Translations under genes and position numbers: made by a program
Shown: positions 27,201 to 34,373 of the stretch, in pieces
How positions within the stretch are numbered: position 1 is the stretch's first letter
Layout of the letters: the number at the start of each line of letters is the position of its first letter
Assembly: GCA_964451955.1 (NCBI GenBank)
Contig: CAYVKG010000001.1
Span: forward strand, 70,813 to 134,812
Direction of reading: 5' to 3'
Origin: JAPLNB01 sp964451955
GTDB lineage: Bacteria; Planctomycetota; Phycisphaerae; Tepidisphaerales; Tepidisphaeraceae
DNA length: 64,000 bases
Notes under the pieces: generated by a model
Databases searched by the model: none
What the model was told of the DNA's origin: nothing
Seen by the model: the letters and a program-made list of their open reading frames with translations, nothing else

Positions 27201-28042
27201 TCTACATATGACGCGTCTGCAAACGTGATGCGAAAGTCATTGCCCGTTGCCGTTCGAACGCCCAAGCCGTCATTAAGGTCGGAGATCGCGTTCGCAGAAC
27301 CCAAAAAGCTGATGTCCGAGCCGGTCAGCGTGTTGGAAGCGATGCCTTCCGGTGCCGTCGCGATGCCAAGGTCCGTCGCCGCGAAACCGCCCCCGAGGTC
27401 CTCGACAATCAGGTTCCCTGTCCCTCCGGAACCATCGGTCAGGATCAGACCTTGGTTCCCGATGGTCGCCGTTATGCCCAGATTCGCCGCATTGATGGCG
27501 CCGATCACGTCGTCGACGGCACTCAGCGATGTGATGTCAATTGTGGCGGATGTTCCCGCTCGGTTGGTGATCTTGAACGAACCCGTGCGCACCCCGGCCC
27601 CTCCATTCAGACGGGTCAACAGCGTTGGCGCCATCACCGCGCCGTCGCCGGGCGCTATCGACACGGCTCCGGTGCCCACCTTGGTCGTCGGATCAGCTAA
27701 TCCCGCGCTCACCGACTGCTGTGACGTCACAAGACGCGCTACCTGAAATTGGAACGACCCGAGGGGGGCCCCGGCGGTCACCGTTGCCGTCAACACGTCG
27801 TCGTTCGTACTCTTGGCGCTCGTCTGCTGGAACGTGGTGGCTTTCTTCAGTACCGTTGCCGAGAGTTTGAGACTGGCGAGGCGAGTGGAAAGCTCCGTGT
27901 ACGCGAGCTTCTGCTTGTTGATGGCTGTTACGCGATTCTGCAACAGCGTCTTGGGCCTTGCCTCCAGAGCCATCAACTGATCGATGATCTCCTTGGTGTT
28001 GATGCCGCTGACAAGGCCTATTCCCGATGTAATCGTTCCCAT
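24272..28042 (-). CDS. fliD: Flagellar filament cap protein FliD, oversized with repeated IN motifs
   Basis: A 1,256-aa protein; typical FliD is 450-700 aa. The N-terminal FliD_N domain (residues ~1-110) includes GIGLVSGINTKEIIDQLMALE. The C-terminal FliD_C region (~900-1250) ends with a coiled segment (QFENRMKDIDKLVEIKRARMEKQF). Between them are at least seven flagellin/hook IN-type repeats of ~100 residues, each ending like GLxLTDxSGGxGNLxVxDLGGSTAATDLGLAG. The cap pentamer at the filament tip guides flagellin folding; the extra repeats would enlarge the exposed stalk or outer domains. A sigma-28-like -10 (TCCGATAA on the minus strand, 28132-28139) lies ~90 bases upstream, but its -35 is poor. 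Confidence 0.92.
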   Translation of the reverse strand: MGTITSGIGLVSGINTKEIIDQLMALEARPKTLLQNRVTAINKQKLAYTELSTRLASLKLSATVLKKATTFQQTSAKSTNDDVLTATVTAGAPLGSFQFQVARLVTSQQSVSAGLADPTTKVGTGAVSIAPGDGAVMAPTLLTRLNGGAGVRTGSFKITNRAGTSATIDITSLSAVDDVIGAINAANLGITATIGNQGLILTDGSGGTGNLIVEDLGGGFAATDLGIATAPEGIASNTLTGSDISFLGSANAISDLNDGLGVRTATGNDFRITFADASYVDVDLGSAQTVGQVLAAINTAGAGKVQADINSATDSIRLTDLTGGGTLSVSALNASNAAADLGLVQSGTSPLSGRTVLGGLNTVLISSLNGGVGLALGSMTITNRAGVSASVDLSGSRTVRDMIDAINAAGIGVTASVNIENNGIQLTDTTSETGNLIVVNDPGSTIATQLGLAGSYDTGYTSIQGTNLKRAKLVAGTLTLEMGGGEVYSQTLLSQLNGGKGVQLGAFRITDRSGRSTVVDISGAFTLDDVVKRINTSLDVAVKAEITGDKLTLTDLSGQSVSNLIVTDLGGSTAATDLGLAGSSANPTLVGTTINYLGRSTRLSDLNDGMGVRTANGIADFQIAAADGSTFDITLSGLTSVGQVVDAINTATGGKVVASIPSNGKGLQLTDSTLGGALTVTALNGSKAAADLGLMVPAVGNQINGTALIASLNTVRIASLRGGAGLNLGTVSFTNRSGASATIDFSTATSVQDILDRINASGLSLSASIKDAGNGIQITDNSGGIGNLVIADVSSTTAAELGIEGTFAPATTTVRGANLQRRWVAENTLLSDYNGGRGVSAGRFTITNSNGISAEINVSSTWKTLGNVINSINAAGIGVTASINANGDGLLLTDTAGGPLQMKVEDKTGKTAADLNILGKAPAGATTIDGSFERSITLSPTDTLQTAIDAINAPGFAVSALLVNDGSGSRMSLTARNTGRDGRFLFDAGDTVLQTTNVVDAQDAAVIYGAGGARPLVITSSSNQLTNVIKGVTIELHSTSASPVTLNITQNLDSVTSELQKFADNFNQLSAKLNELMKFDSETQQKGILLGDGTTQQIQERIFRFFSTAVPSAGTYKTLTSVGLKVGKDSQIEFDEDKFRQAYSTDAESVKKLFTLYEKGTGTAPDKKGIAAIIEDMITAMTDPVSGSIARQNQSLDLRTTQFENRMKDIDKLVEIKRARMEKQFRTMESVLSSLQSQQTALNNLSLYTTSTKSKS

Positions 28043-28191
28043 ACGGTCCTCATTCGCTCCAGGACTGGCGAGCCCAATGCTGTTTCATCGACCAGAACCG
28101 GGCCGATATGTAGCCCTGACGCATTGTCTAGTTATCGGAACCAACGCGATCCCACCGTTAGCAAAACGGGACCCATTCTCGGGCCCCAGAT

Positions 28192-28199
28192 GCTATACT
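28192..28199 (+). promoter_or_regulatory. Extended -10 promoter of rph, placed for a leaderless transcript
   Basis: TGCTATACT (TG at 28191-28192, TATACT at 28194-28199). The rph ATG at 28207 is seven bases after the -10, the usual transcription start position; no Shine-Dalgarno is present. Confidence 0.6.
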
Positions 28200-28206
28200 C
28201 CCCCAA

Positions 28207-28977
28207 ATGAGACCAGACGGCAGAAACCACGACGAATTGCGCAAGATCAAGGTTACGCGAAACTTCACGCAAACCCCCGCGGGTTCCATCCTGTGGGAAC
28301 AAGGCAAAACCATCCTTCTGTGCACCGCTGCCATCTCGCTGGACTTGCCTCCCTGGATCCCGGAGGACCGTCCTGGCGGGTGGGTCACTGCCGAGTACGT
28401 CATGTTGCCCGCTTCCACTCCACAGCGAAAAGCCTGGCCCAAGATCGGGCATACCGACTCCCGAGGCACCGAGATCCAGCGACTCATCGGCCGGTCGCTT
28501 CGCGCGGCAGTCGATCTGTCCAAGATAGGACCCCATACCATCGCCATCGACTGTCAGGTCCTCCAGGCCGACGGCGGCACTCGAACCGCCGCTATCTCCG
28601 CCGGCTACCTCGCTTTAGCCGATGCCATCGCCAAGCTCCCCGCCGAAATGCCCAAACCCAAACGCCCTGTTTCGCCCTTGCCTGCCCGTTGGGATCCCCA
28701 AGCATATGAACCGAGCCACGCACTCGTTGACCAACTGGCTGCCGTCAGCGTCGGCATCGTCGATGGCCAGATGCTCCTTGACCTGGATTACGCCGATGAT
28801 TCCCGCGCCCAAGTCGACCTCAACATCGCCTACACCGCCGCAGGCCGTTTCGTCGAAGTCCAAGGCTCCGCCGAAAATGGCGGAGGATTCGATCGGCTCG
28901 CCCTCGACGGCCTGCTCGATTTGGCGGCCAGCGGCTGTCGCCAGATCATGGACATCCAGAATGCCTCGGCCCCGTGA
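28207..28977 (+). CDS. rph: Ribonuclease PH
   Basis: A 256-aa phosphorolytic 3'-exoribonuclease that trims tRNA 3' ends in the cytoplasm. It shows the family opening MRPDGRxxDELRKIKVTRNF, the phosphate-site segment DSRGTEIQRLIGRSLRAAVDL, CQVLQADGGTRTAAI, and the metal-binding LDLDYADDSRAQVDLN. In CQVLQADGG the residue after Cys is Gln where many homologues have Asp, a minor variation. Length and motifs indicate a complete, active enzyme. Confidence 0.96.
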   Translation: MRPDGRNHDELRKIKVTRNFTQTPAGSILWEQGKTILLCTAAISLDLPPWIPEDRPGGWVTAEYVMLPASTPQRKAWPKIGHTDSRGTEIQRLIGRSLRAAVDLSKIGPHTIAIDCQVLQADGGTRTAAISAGYLALADAIAKLPAEMPKPKRPVSPLPARWDPQAYEPSHALVDQLAAVSVGIVDGQMLLDLDYADDSRAQVDLNIAYTAAGRFVEVQGSAENGGGFDRLALDGLLDLAASGCRQIMDIQNASAP

Positions 28978-29000
28978 TTGTGCTTCCCCCGATGCCCTGG

Positions 29001-29028
29001 TTGTCCAGCCCAGGTCGCGGGGTAGAAT
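29001..29028 (+). promoter_or_regulatory. Promoter of the SPOR-like lipoprotein gene
   Basis: TTGTCC (29001-29006), 16-bp spacer, TAGAAT (29023-29028); GGAGAG (29040-29045) then sits in a leader of about 17 bases before the ATG at 29052. Confidence 0.55.
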
Positions 29029-29051
29029 AGCTCGCTCTTGGAGAGTGTTGT

Positions 29052-30128
29052 ATGAGACTCCATCTATTCGCTCTGTGTTTTCTGATCGCGGTAGGGGGGG
29101 GAGCCTGTACCCACACCGAGCCCTCTCCCACGCTGGGTCAAAGTCACGCTCTCCAGACCTCCGACAACCGGCTTGAGACAACCCAAAAGTCCGAGGACCC
29201 CCCGATTCCCGCCATTCCCAAGGACGCGAGTTTCACGGTCTATTGCACTACTATCCAAGGCGACAATCATGCTGCCCGCGCCAAGTCCCTTCGCTCGCAA
29301 CTCGTCAAGAGTACGGGAATGACCGACTGGTACATCGTGCAAGCCGATGGCCACAGCACCCTTTACTATGGTTTCTACCGCGACGAAAAGGACACCCGGG
29401 CTCACGAGGACCGAAAGACCATCTCCAACCTGCGCCTGGCCAACGGCGACAAGCTCTTCCAGATGGTCTGCTTGATGCCGCTCGAGGGCGGGGGACAGTA
29501 TTCCCATCCCCAGTGGAATCTGGAAAACGCCCAGGGGGCCTACACGCTCCAGATCGCCGTCTACCGCGACAGCCCGCAACGCAAGGACTTTGCTTTTCAG
29601 GCGGTCAAGGATGCGCGAGCCTCGGGAATCGAGGCCTATTACTACCATGGCCCCACCGCGAGCCTCGTCTGCATTGGCGCGTGGCCCGAAACCGCCGTGA
29701 GAGAAACGACCGAAATCAAGGCCCAGGACCCCAACGAAGTCATCGGCATTGCCCCACCGGCCACAGATGTCCCCGAGAATGGCATAACCCCCGACGGCCG
29801 GCGCGTCCGATTCGTCAAACCCACTTATGAGATCATTGACGCCTCGCTTCGCAATGCCAAAAAACAGTACCCCACCCAATCCATCAACGGCCTGGAGTCA
29901 CGCCGCCTCAAAAACCCGCAGACAGGCGAAATTCGCACCGTCACCACGCCCTCCGTCGTCGTCAAGATCCCCCGCAAGTCGGCCCCGCCTCTGCGCGCCC
30001 GCGGCCCAGACGTCGCCCCCGATGTGGCTGTTTCCGATCCTGTTCCGGACAAGTCCAACGCCCCGGCGGCCAAGCCCGCCACACCGACCAAGCCATCGGG
30101 CGCCAAATTGAAGTCCATTGACGACTAG
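29052..30128 (+). CDS. Lipoprotein with two SPOR-like repeats
   Basis: A 358-aa protein with a good GGAGAG six bases before the ATG. The signal ends at GGGAC (Cys ~19). Two regions have the beta-alpha-beta look of SPOR domains: FTVYCTTIQGDNHAARAKSL...GFYRDEKDTRAH (residues ~60-120) and YTLQIAVYRDSPQRKDFAFQ...VCIGAWPETA (~165-220). The C-terminal ~100 residues are Pro/Ala/Lys-rich and probably disordered. SPOR domains bind denuded peptidoglycan at division sites; the resemblance here is by eye, so the role is tentative. It ends 8 bp before rdgB. Confidence 0.65.
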   Translation: MRLHLFALCFLIAVGGGACTHTEPSPTLGQSHALQTSDNRLETTQKSEDPPIPAIPKDASFTVYCTTIQGDNHAARAKSLRSQLVKSTGMTDWYIVQADGHSTLYYGFYRDEKDTRAHEDRKTISNLRLANGDKLFQMVCLMPLEGGGQYSHPQWNLENAQGAYTLQIAVYRDSPQRKDFAFQAVKDARASGIEAYYYHGPTASLVCIGAWPETAVRETTEIKAQDPNEVIGIAPPATDVPENGITPDGRRVRFVKPTYEIIDASLRNAKKQYPTQSINGLESRRLKNPQTGEIRTVTTPSVVVKIPRKSAPPLRARGPDVAPDVAVSDPVPDKSNAPAAKPATPTKPSGAKLKSIDD

Positions 30129-30136
30129 GCCACACC

Positions 30137-30760
30137 ATGCGGCTGCTCATCGCCACCCAGAATCGCGGAAAGGTCCGGGAGTTTCGGGAAATCCTCGGCC
30201 ACGACGGCGTCGAATGGGACGATCTGACCGCACACCAAGGCATCCCCGTTGCCGAGGAATCCGGTCGCACATTCCTCGCCAACGCCTGTCAGAAGGCCGC
30301 CTTCTACGCCCGGCTGCTCAACACCCACGTGGTCGCCGACGACAGCGGAATCGAGCTCGACGCCCTCGGCGGACGCCCGGGCGTGCACTCTGCCCGGTGG
30401 GCCGAACTTCACCACGCAGGCAAAGGCGATGCCGACAACAATGCCCTCCTCCTTCGCCAAATCGACCGCGTCCCGGATCCCCAACGCACGGCTAGGTTCG
30501 TGTGCGTGCTTGCTCTGGCCGATTCCGACGGACGAATTATCCTCACCGCCCGAGATACAGTCGAAGGTCTGATCCTTCGCGAGCCCCGTGGCTCCAACGG
30601 CTTTGGCTATGACCCGCTTTTCTACGTCGCCCCATTCGGTCGGACGTTGGCGGAGCTTTCCAGCGAGCAGAAACACAGCATCAGCCATCGAGGTCAGGCA
30701 CTGCGGCGGCTTCGTGGTCTGTTCCCCCGCGCCTACCCCAACCGCCAGATCCCCGGTTGA
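30137..30760 (+). CDS. rdgB: XTP/dITP diphosphatase (RdgB/HAM1 family)
   Basis: A 207-aa enzyme hydrolysing non-canonical purine nucleoside triphosphates (ITP, dITP, XTP) to monophosphates, which keeps them out of nucleic acids. Motifs: LLIATQNRGKVREFREIL at the N-terminus (the family's TxNxxK phosphate site), VVADDSGIELDALGGRPGVHSARW in the middle, GFGYDPLFY, and the C-terminal KHSISHRGQAL. It follows the SPOR-like lipoprotein gene with an 8-bp gap, so the two are probably co-transcribed. Confidence 0.95.
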   Translation: MRLLIATQNRGKVREFREILGHDGVEWDDLTAHQGIPVAEESGRTFLANACQKAAFYARLLNTHVVADDSGIELDALGGRPGVHSARWAELHHAGKGDADNNALLLRQIDRVPDPQRTARFVCVLALADSDGRIILTARDTVEGLILREPRGSNGFGYDPLFYVAPFGRTLAELSSEQKHSISHRGQALRRLRGLFPRAYPNRQIPG

Positions 30761-30952
30761 GCCCCTGCCGGATCGCCTCGACCTGGCGCGGAGACCAATG
30801 GCCATCCCGTCGACCTTGGTCCCTCCTCTTCCGTCCGTCCGGCGGTGGCGCGAGATTGTGACCTCGCTTGGCGAGAATGGCGACGATCCCATCCCCTGTT
30901 GTTAGCCCGTTCTGAAGAGCCGGCTCGCACGTCACTTCGCTTTCTCCGTTTC

Positions 30953-30981
30953 TTGACTTCCGCTCAAAAATGCCGTTTAAC
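30953..30981 (+). promoter_or_regulatory. Promoter of the universal stress protein gene
   Basis: TTGACT (30953-30958), 17-bp spacer, TTTAAC (30976-30981). The ATG at 30991 is nine bases further on, so the transcript would have almost no leader. The ~190 bp between rdgB and this promoter hold nothing else supported. Confidence 0.5.
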
Positions 30982-30990
30982 AGGAACGCT

Positions 30991-31407
30991 ATGAGCCGCA
31001 TCCTCGTCGCTGTCAGCAGTCCGTGGGCCGCCCAGAAGGCCGTGGAGCCTATGGGGGATCTTGCCAGACGCCTGGGTGCCGACATCCTCGTCGTGCACGT
31101 CTCCCGCCCGAGTGCCGGACAGATGCACGAACAGGAGCAGGCCGACGGCGAAGCCGCCATTGCCCTGCTACGCGAAAAGCTCCAGGAAAAAGGCCTCACC
31201 GTGCAATCGCTCCTGCTGTTCAGTGACGACATTGCTCGCGCCATCCTCAACACCGCCGTCGATCGCCAGGCCTCGCTCATCGTACTGGGACTCACGGGAA
31301 AAAACGTGTTTGCCCGGCTCCTCGCCGGCAATGTCCCCGTCGAACTCGTCAAGAGCACCAAGATTCCCGTTCTGCTTCTGCCTCCCGACTGGAACGGGGT
31401 GATCTGA
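30991..31407 (+). CDS. Universal stress protein (UspA family)
   Basis: A 138-aa protein starting at the ATG at 30991 (AGGA upstream); the frame is open from an earlier ATG at 30970. It has the Usp alpha/beta fold with ILVAVSSPWAAQKAVEPMGDLAR at the start and the ATP-binding pattern G-LT-G-N9-G-N (GLTGKNVFARLLAGN) near the C-terminus, followed by STKIPVLLLP. Usp proteins bind ATP and help cells survive stress; the partner is unknown. Confidence 0.9.
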   Translation: MSRILVAVSSPWAAQKAVEPMGDLARRLGADILVVHVSRPSAGQMHEQEQADGEAAIALLREKLQEKGLTVQSLLLFSDDIARAILNTAVDRQASLIVLGLTGKNVFARLLAGNVPVELVKSTKIPVLLLPPDWNGVI

Positions 31408-31440
31408 ATTCTCGCCGCAGAACCCGACCCGCTTTCCGCC

Positions 31441-31468
31441 TTTGATCGCCGCTCGTTCCGTATATAAT
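31441..31468 (+). promoter_or_regulatory. Promoter of the arginine decarboxylase gene
   Basis: TTTGAT (31441-31446), 16-bp spacer, perfect TATAAT (31463-31468). Confidence 0.55.
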
Positions 31469-31521
31469 CCCCTGCAGCGGCCCTGGCATGCCGCCAGTGT
31501 CCCCACAAGGAGCCTGCCTTA

Positions 31522-32079
31522 ATGATCAATGGCGACGATTTCGTTCCAAAAGAGTGTTTCTTCACCAAGGGCGTTGGCCGTCACCAGCAAAAGCTCATGA
31601 GCTTTGAGCTGGCTCTGCGCGACGCGGGTATTGAGACGCTCAATCTGGTTCGTGTCTCCTCCATTTATCCCACAACATGCAAAATCATCACCCAGAAGGA
31701 AGGCCTTCCCAAGATCAAACCCGGACAGATCACATTCGTTGTTCTTGCCGAGGCCGCAACCGACGAACCCAATCGCCTCATCTGCTCCGGCATCGGTCTG
31801 GCTATTCCCAAAAACCACGCGCACGGGTACATCGCGGAGCACCACGGCTACGGAATGACCGAGAAGAAAACGGAGGACCTCGTCGAGGATTTGGCCGCCA
31901 CCATGCTCGCCACGACCCTCGGCATTCCCTTCGACGCCGACAAAGCCTGGAACGAGCGCGAGCAGCAGTACCAGATGAGCGGCGAAATCGTGAAAACTCG
32001 CGCTGTCGTCCAGACGGCCGAAGGCGATAAGGTTGGTCTCTGGACTAGCGTCCTGTCGGCCGTTGTGTTCATTCTCTGA
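31522..32079 (+). CDS. pdaD: Pyruvoyl-dependent arginine decarboxylase
   Basis: A 185-aa proenzyme that makes agmatine from arginine for polyamine synthesis. The self-cleavage site is the Ser-Ser pair in NLVRVSSIYPTTCKI (Ser46-Ser47); cleavage turns the second Ser into the pyruvoyl cofactor, giving ~46-aa beta and ~139-aa alpha chains. Other family segments are PGQITFVVLAEAATDEPNRLI and SGIGLAIPKN. AAGGAG lies nine bases before the ATG. Pyruvoyl rather than PLP decarboxylases are typical of archaea and of Chlamydiae and other PVC bacteria. Confidence 0.93.
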   Translation: MINGDDFVPKECFFTKGVGRHQQKLMSFELALRDAGIETLNLVRVSSIYPTTCKIITQKEGLPKIKPGQITFVVLAEAATDEPNRLICSGIGLAIPKNHAHGYIAEHHGYGMTEKKTEDLVEDLAATMLATTLGIPFDADKAWNEREQQYQMSGEIVKTRAVVQTAEGDKVGLWTSVLSAVVFIL

Positions 32080-32137
32080 ACGGGACTGCTTTTTCAACAA
32101 ACCAATGATCTCAAGTGCCAAACGTCAAGTTTCACGG

Positions 32138-33592
32138 ATGAAACAACTGGCCGGCTTGCTGTGCGCGATGCTGGCCCTCTCTCCGCTTTCGCACGCCGAC
32201 CTCGCAAGCGACGTCCGCTCGGTGTTGGCAGACAAGCTTCTGGCCAAGGCCACCGTGGGGATTCAGATCGTCCGAGTCGGCTCAACCGCCGCCCAGGCGC
32301 AGGTCCTCTTTGACCGCGACAGCCGACGCCCTCTCATCCCCGCCAGCAATATGAAGATCCTCTCAACCTCCGCAGCGTTGGCGACACTGGGTCCCGATTT
32401 CCGCTTCCGAACCGTCCTCGCCCGCCGCGGCAGCGATCTCATTCTCGTGGGCGACGGCGATCCCAGTTTCGGCGACGCCGAACTGCTCAGAAAACACAAA
32501 TGGACCACCATCACCGTCTTTGCCGAGTGGGCCGCACAACTCAAGAAGGCCGGTCTCACCCGATTCCGCGACGTCCGCGTCGACGACAGTGTCTTCGATG
32601 ACGTGTTCGTCCATCCCCATTGGCCCTCCGCCCAGCAACCCAGCCCCTATGTCGCCCAGGTCGCCGGAATGTCCCTCAACACCAACTGCATCGACTTCTA
32701 CGTGCATAACCTCGGGCCCGGGCAGACCGTCCGTTTCACAACCGACCCGCCTACCCAATACCTCACCGTCCGCAACTCGTGCGTCGGCGGTTCGGCCAAC
32801 GCGGTCTGGCTCACGCGCCAACTCGGCGGCAACCAACTCATCCTCAAGGGCTCCGCTAAGTCCAAATCCCAAGGCCCCTTCTCCGTCACCGTCCACGATC
32901 CCCCCATGTATGCCGCCACTGTCCTCAGCGAGACGCTCAAGGCCGGCGGCATCACCATCGATGGCCGCGTCCTCCGCGACCGCTCCATCCGAACCAGAAT
33001 CCTGGGCGATGCCCCCGATCCCTCCCTGACCGTCCTGGCGGTCCATGAAACCCCCATCTCCACCGTCCTCGCTCGCGCTAACAAGGACAGCATCAACCTC
33101 TATGCCGAATGCCTCTGCAAACGCCTCGGGTATGCCGTCACCGGAGAGTCGGGCTCATGGCAAAACGGGACTGCCGCCATCGCCTCCTTCCTCCAGCGAA
33201 TCGGCGTGCCCCAGGACCAGTTTCGTCTCGAGGACGGAAGCGGCCTGGCAAGACTGAATGCCGTCAGTCCACATGCCATTGTGCGCGTCCTTCTCCACAA
33301 TTCCGAGGGCAAAAACCAATCGCATTTCCTCGCCAGCCTGGCGGCGGGAGGACAGGAAGGCACCCTCCACAAACGCTTCGCCGCCCCCGCTTTCCCGGGC
33401 CGCGTGTTTGCCAAGACGGGATACATCGCCAACGTCAGCGCCCTCAGCGGCTATGTGCAGACCGCCAAACACTGGTACGCATTCTCCATCCTGATGAACG
33501 ATTTGCCCGCGGGCAGCAACAGCGACGCCAAGACCCTTCAGGACCGCATCGTCAAAGCCATCGCCGCTCAGGATCAAAACAACAAGCCTTGA
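32138..33592 (+). CDS. dacB: D-alanyl-D-alanine carboxypeptidase/endopeptidase (PBP4 family)
   Basis: A 484-aa penicillin-binding protein of the S13/PBP4 type. Signal peptide MKQLAGLLCAMLALSPLSHA; the ATG at 32105 (11 residues longer) is an alternative, and neither start has a clear Shine-Dalgarno. The active-site set is complete: SNMK at residues 70-73 (Ser nucleophile and Lys), SIN in KDSINLYAE, and KTG in FAKTGYIANVSALSGY. A long insertion domain lies between the first two motifs, as in PBP4. It trims or cuts peptidoglycan cross-links in the periplasm. Confidence 0.92.
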   Translation: MKQLAGLLCAMLALSPLSHADLASDVRSVLADKLLAKATVGIQIVRVGSTAAQAQVLFDRDSRRPLIPASNMKILSTSAALATLGPDFRFRTVLARRGSDLILVGDGDPSFGDAELLRKHKWTTITVFAEWAAQLKKAGLTRFRDVRVDDSVFDDVFVHPHWPSAQQPSPYVAQVAGMSLNTNCIDFYVHNLGPGQTVRFTTDPPTQYLTVRNSCVGGSANAVWLTRQLGGNQLILKGSAKSKSQGPFSVTVHDPPMYAATVLSETLKAGGITIDGRVLRDRSIRTRILGDAPDPSLTVLAVHETPISTVLARANKDSINLYAECLCKRLGYAVTGESGSWQNGTAAIASFLQRIGVPQDQFRLEDGSGLARLNAVSPHAIVRVLLHNSEGKNQSHFLASLAAGGQEGTLHKRFAAPAFPGRVFAKTGYIANVSALSGYVQTAKHWYAFSILMNDLPAGSNSDAKTLQDRIVKAIAAQDQNNKP

Positions 33593-33635
33593 TATCCACC
33601 CCTAACCCCATCACACCTGGCGCACGCTTCGCGGT

Positions 33636-34319
33636 TCACATCCCGTGCGTGCGCGGGTTCGCAAACACGTTGTCGTGTCCGGGCACAATCACATCCGCGA
33701 TTTCGTACACTTCCTGCAGGGACTCGCGCGCCCCCCCAAGGTCATGGGCGTCCGCCAGCACCTGGCCTGCTAGAAAATGCTCCTGCGTTGCCACCGCGTC
33801 GCCCGCCACCAGCACGGTCGCCGTTGCCTGCGAAACCAGCAGGCCGCACGTGCCCGCGGTGTATCCAAACAACGGGAAAAGGTCCACAGAGTCGTCCAAC
33901 TGGTCCTCGGCGGCTTGCAGCCTCTCCAGCAGCGCCAGTTCCTCCTCCAAAACCTTCCGATCCACGTCCTCTTCCGGTGCCTGCTGCAGCAAATCCTCAA
34001 TCCGCTTTCTGGCCCACTGTTGCTCCTCTGCGTGGATCAGCACACGCGCCCTGTCAAAAACGCTAAGCCCCGCCCGATGCGATGGCCGGAAATTGGTCAG
34101 AAATACGGTGTCGATTTGCTCCGGGCGAAGCCCCGCTCGCTCAAACAACCTCGCCGCCACCGCCGGACCAGGCAGCCCGGGATCCACCAGGATCCGCTGG
34201 GCCCTGGTTCGAATCAGCGTGGTCGTCGCGTGCGCCGTCCGCACCGCATGGGTTTCGTTCCACAGCCGGTTGCGGCTCAGCGTGCCGATGGAGATGATGT
34301 CATACCGTGCACTTGCCAT
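33636..34319 (-). CDS. Metallo-beta-lactamase-fold protein with degenerate metal site
   Basis: A 227-aa protein with MBL-fold layout (HATTTLIRTRAQRILVDPGLP; TATVLVAGDAVATQEHF; VIVPGHDNVF). The zinc motif THxHxDH is replaced by T75-N-F-R-P-S-H81, so two His and the Asp are lost; the later His strand GHT is also changed (YTAGTC). An acidic helical insert (residues ~95-140) is present. The GDA and PGHD segments remain. The protein is therefore probably not a standard dinuclear hydrolase; it could bind metal differently or serve a non-catalytic role. It is divergent from the metalloprotease-like lipoprotein, 54 bp apart. Confidence 0.7.
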   Translation of the reverse strand: MASARYDIISIGTLSRNRLWNETHAVRTAHATTTLIRTRAQRILVDPGLPGPAVAARLFERAGLRPEQIDTVFLTNFRPSHRAGLSVFDRARVLIHAEEQQWARKRIEDLLQQAPEEDVDRKVLEEELALLERLQAAEDQLDDSVDLFPLFGYTAGTCGLLVSQATATVLVAGDAVATQEHFLAGQVLADAHDLGGARESLQEVYEIADVIVPGHDNVFANPRTHGM

Positions 34320-34373
34320 GAAATACGTCCTCGTTTCTCACGGCATTGTTCAGACTGCTTTGGCTACCGTCAA

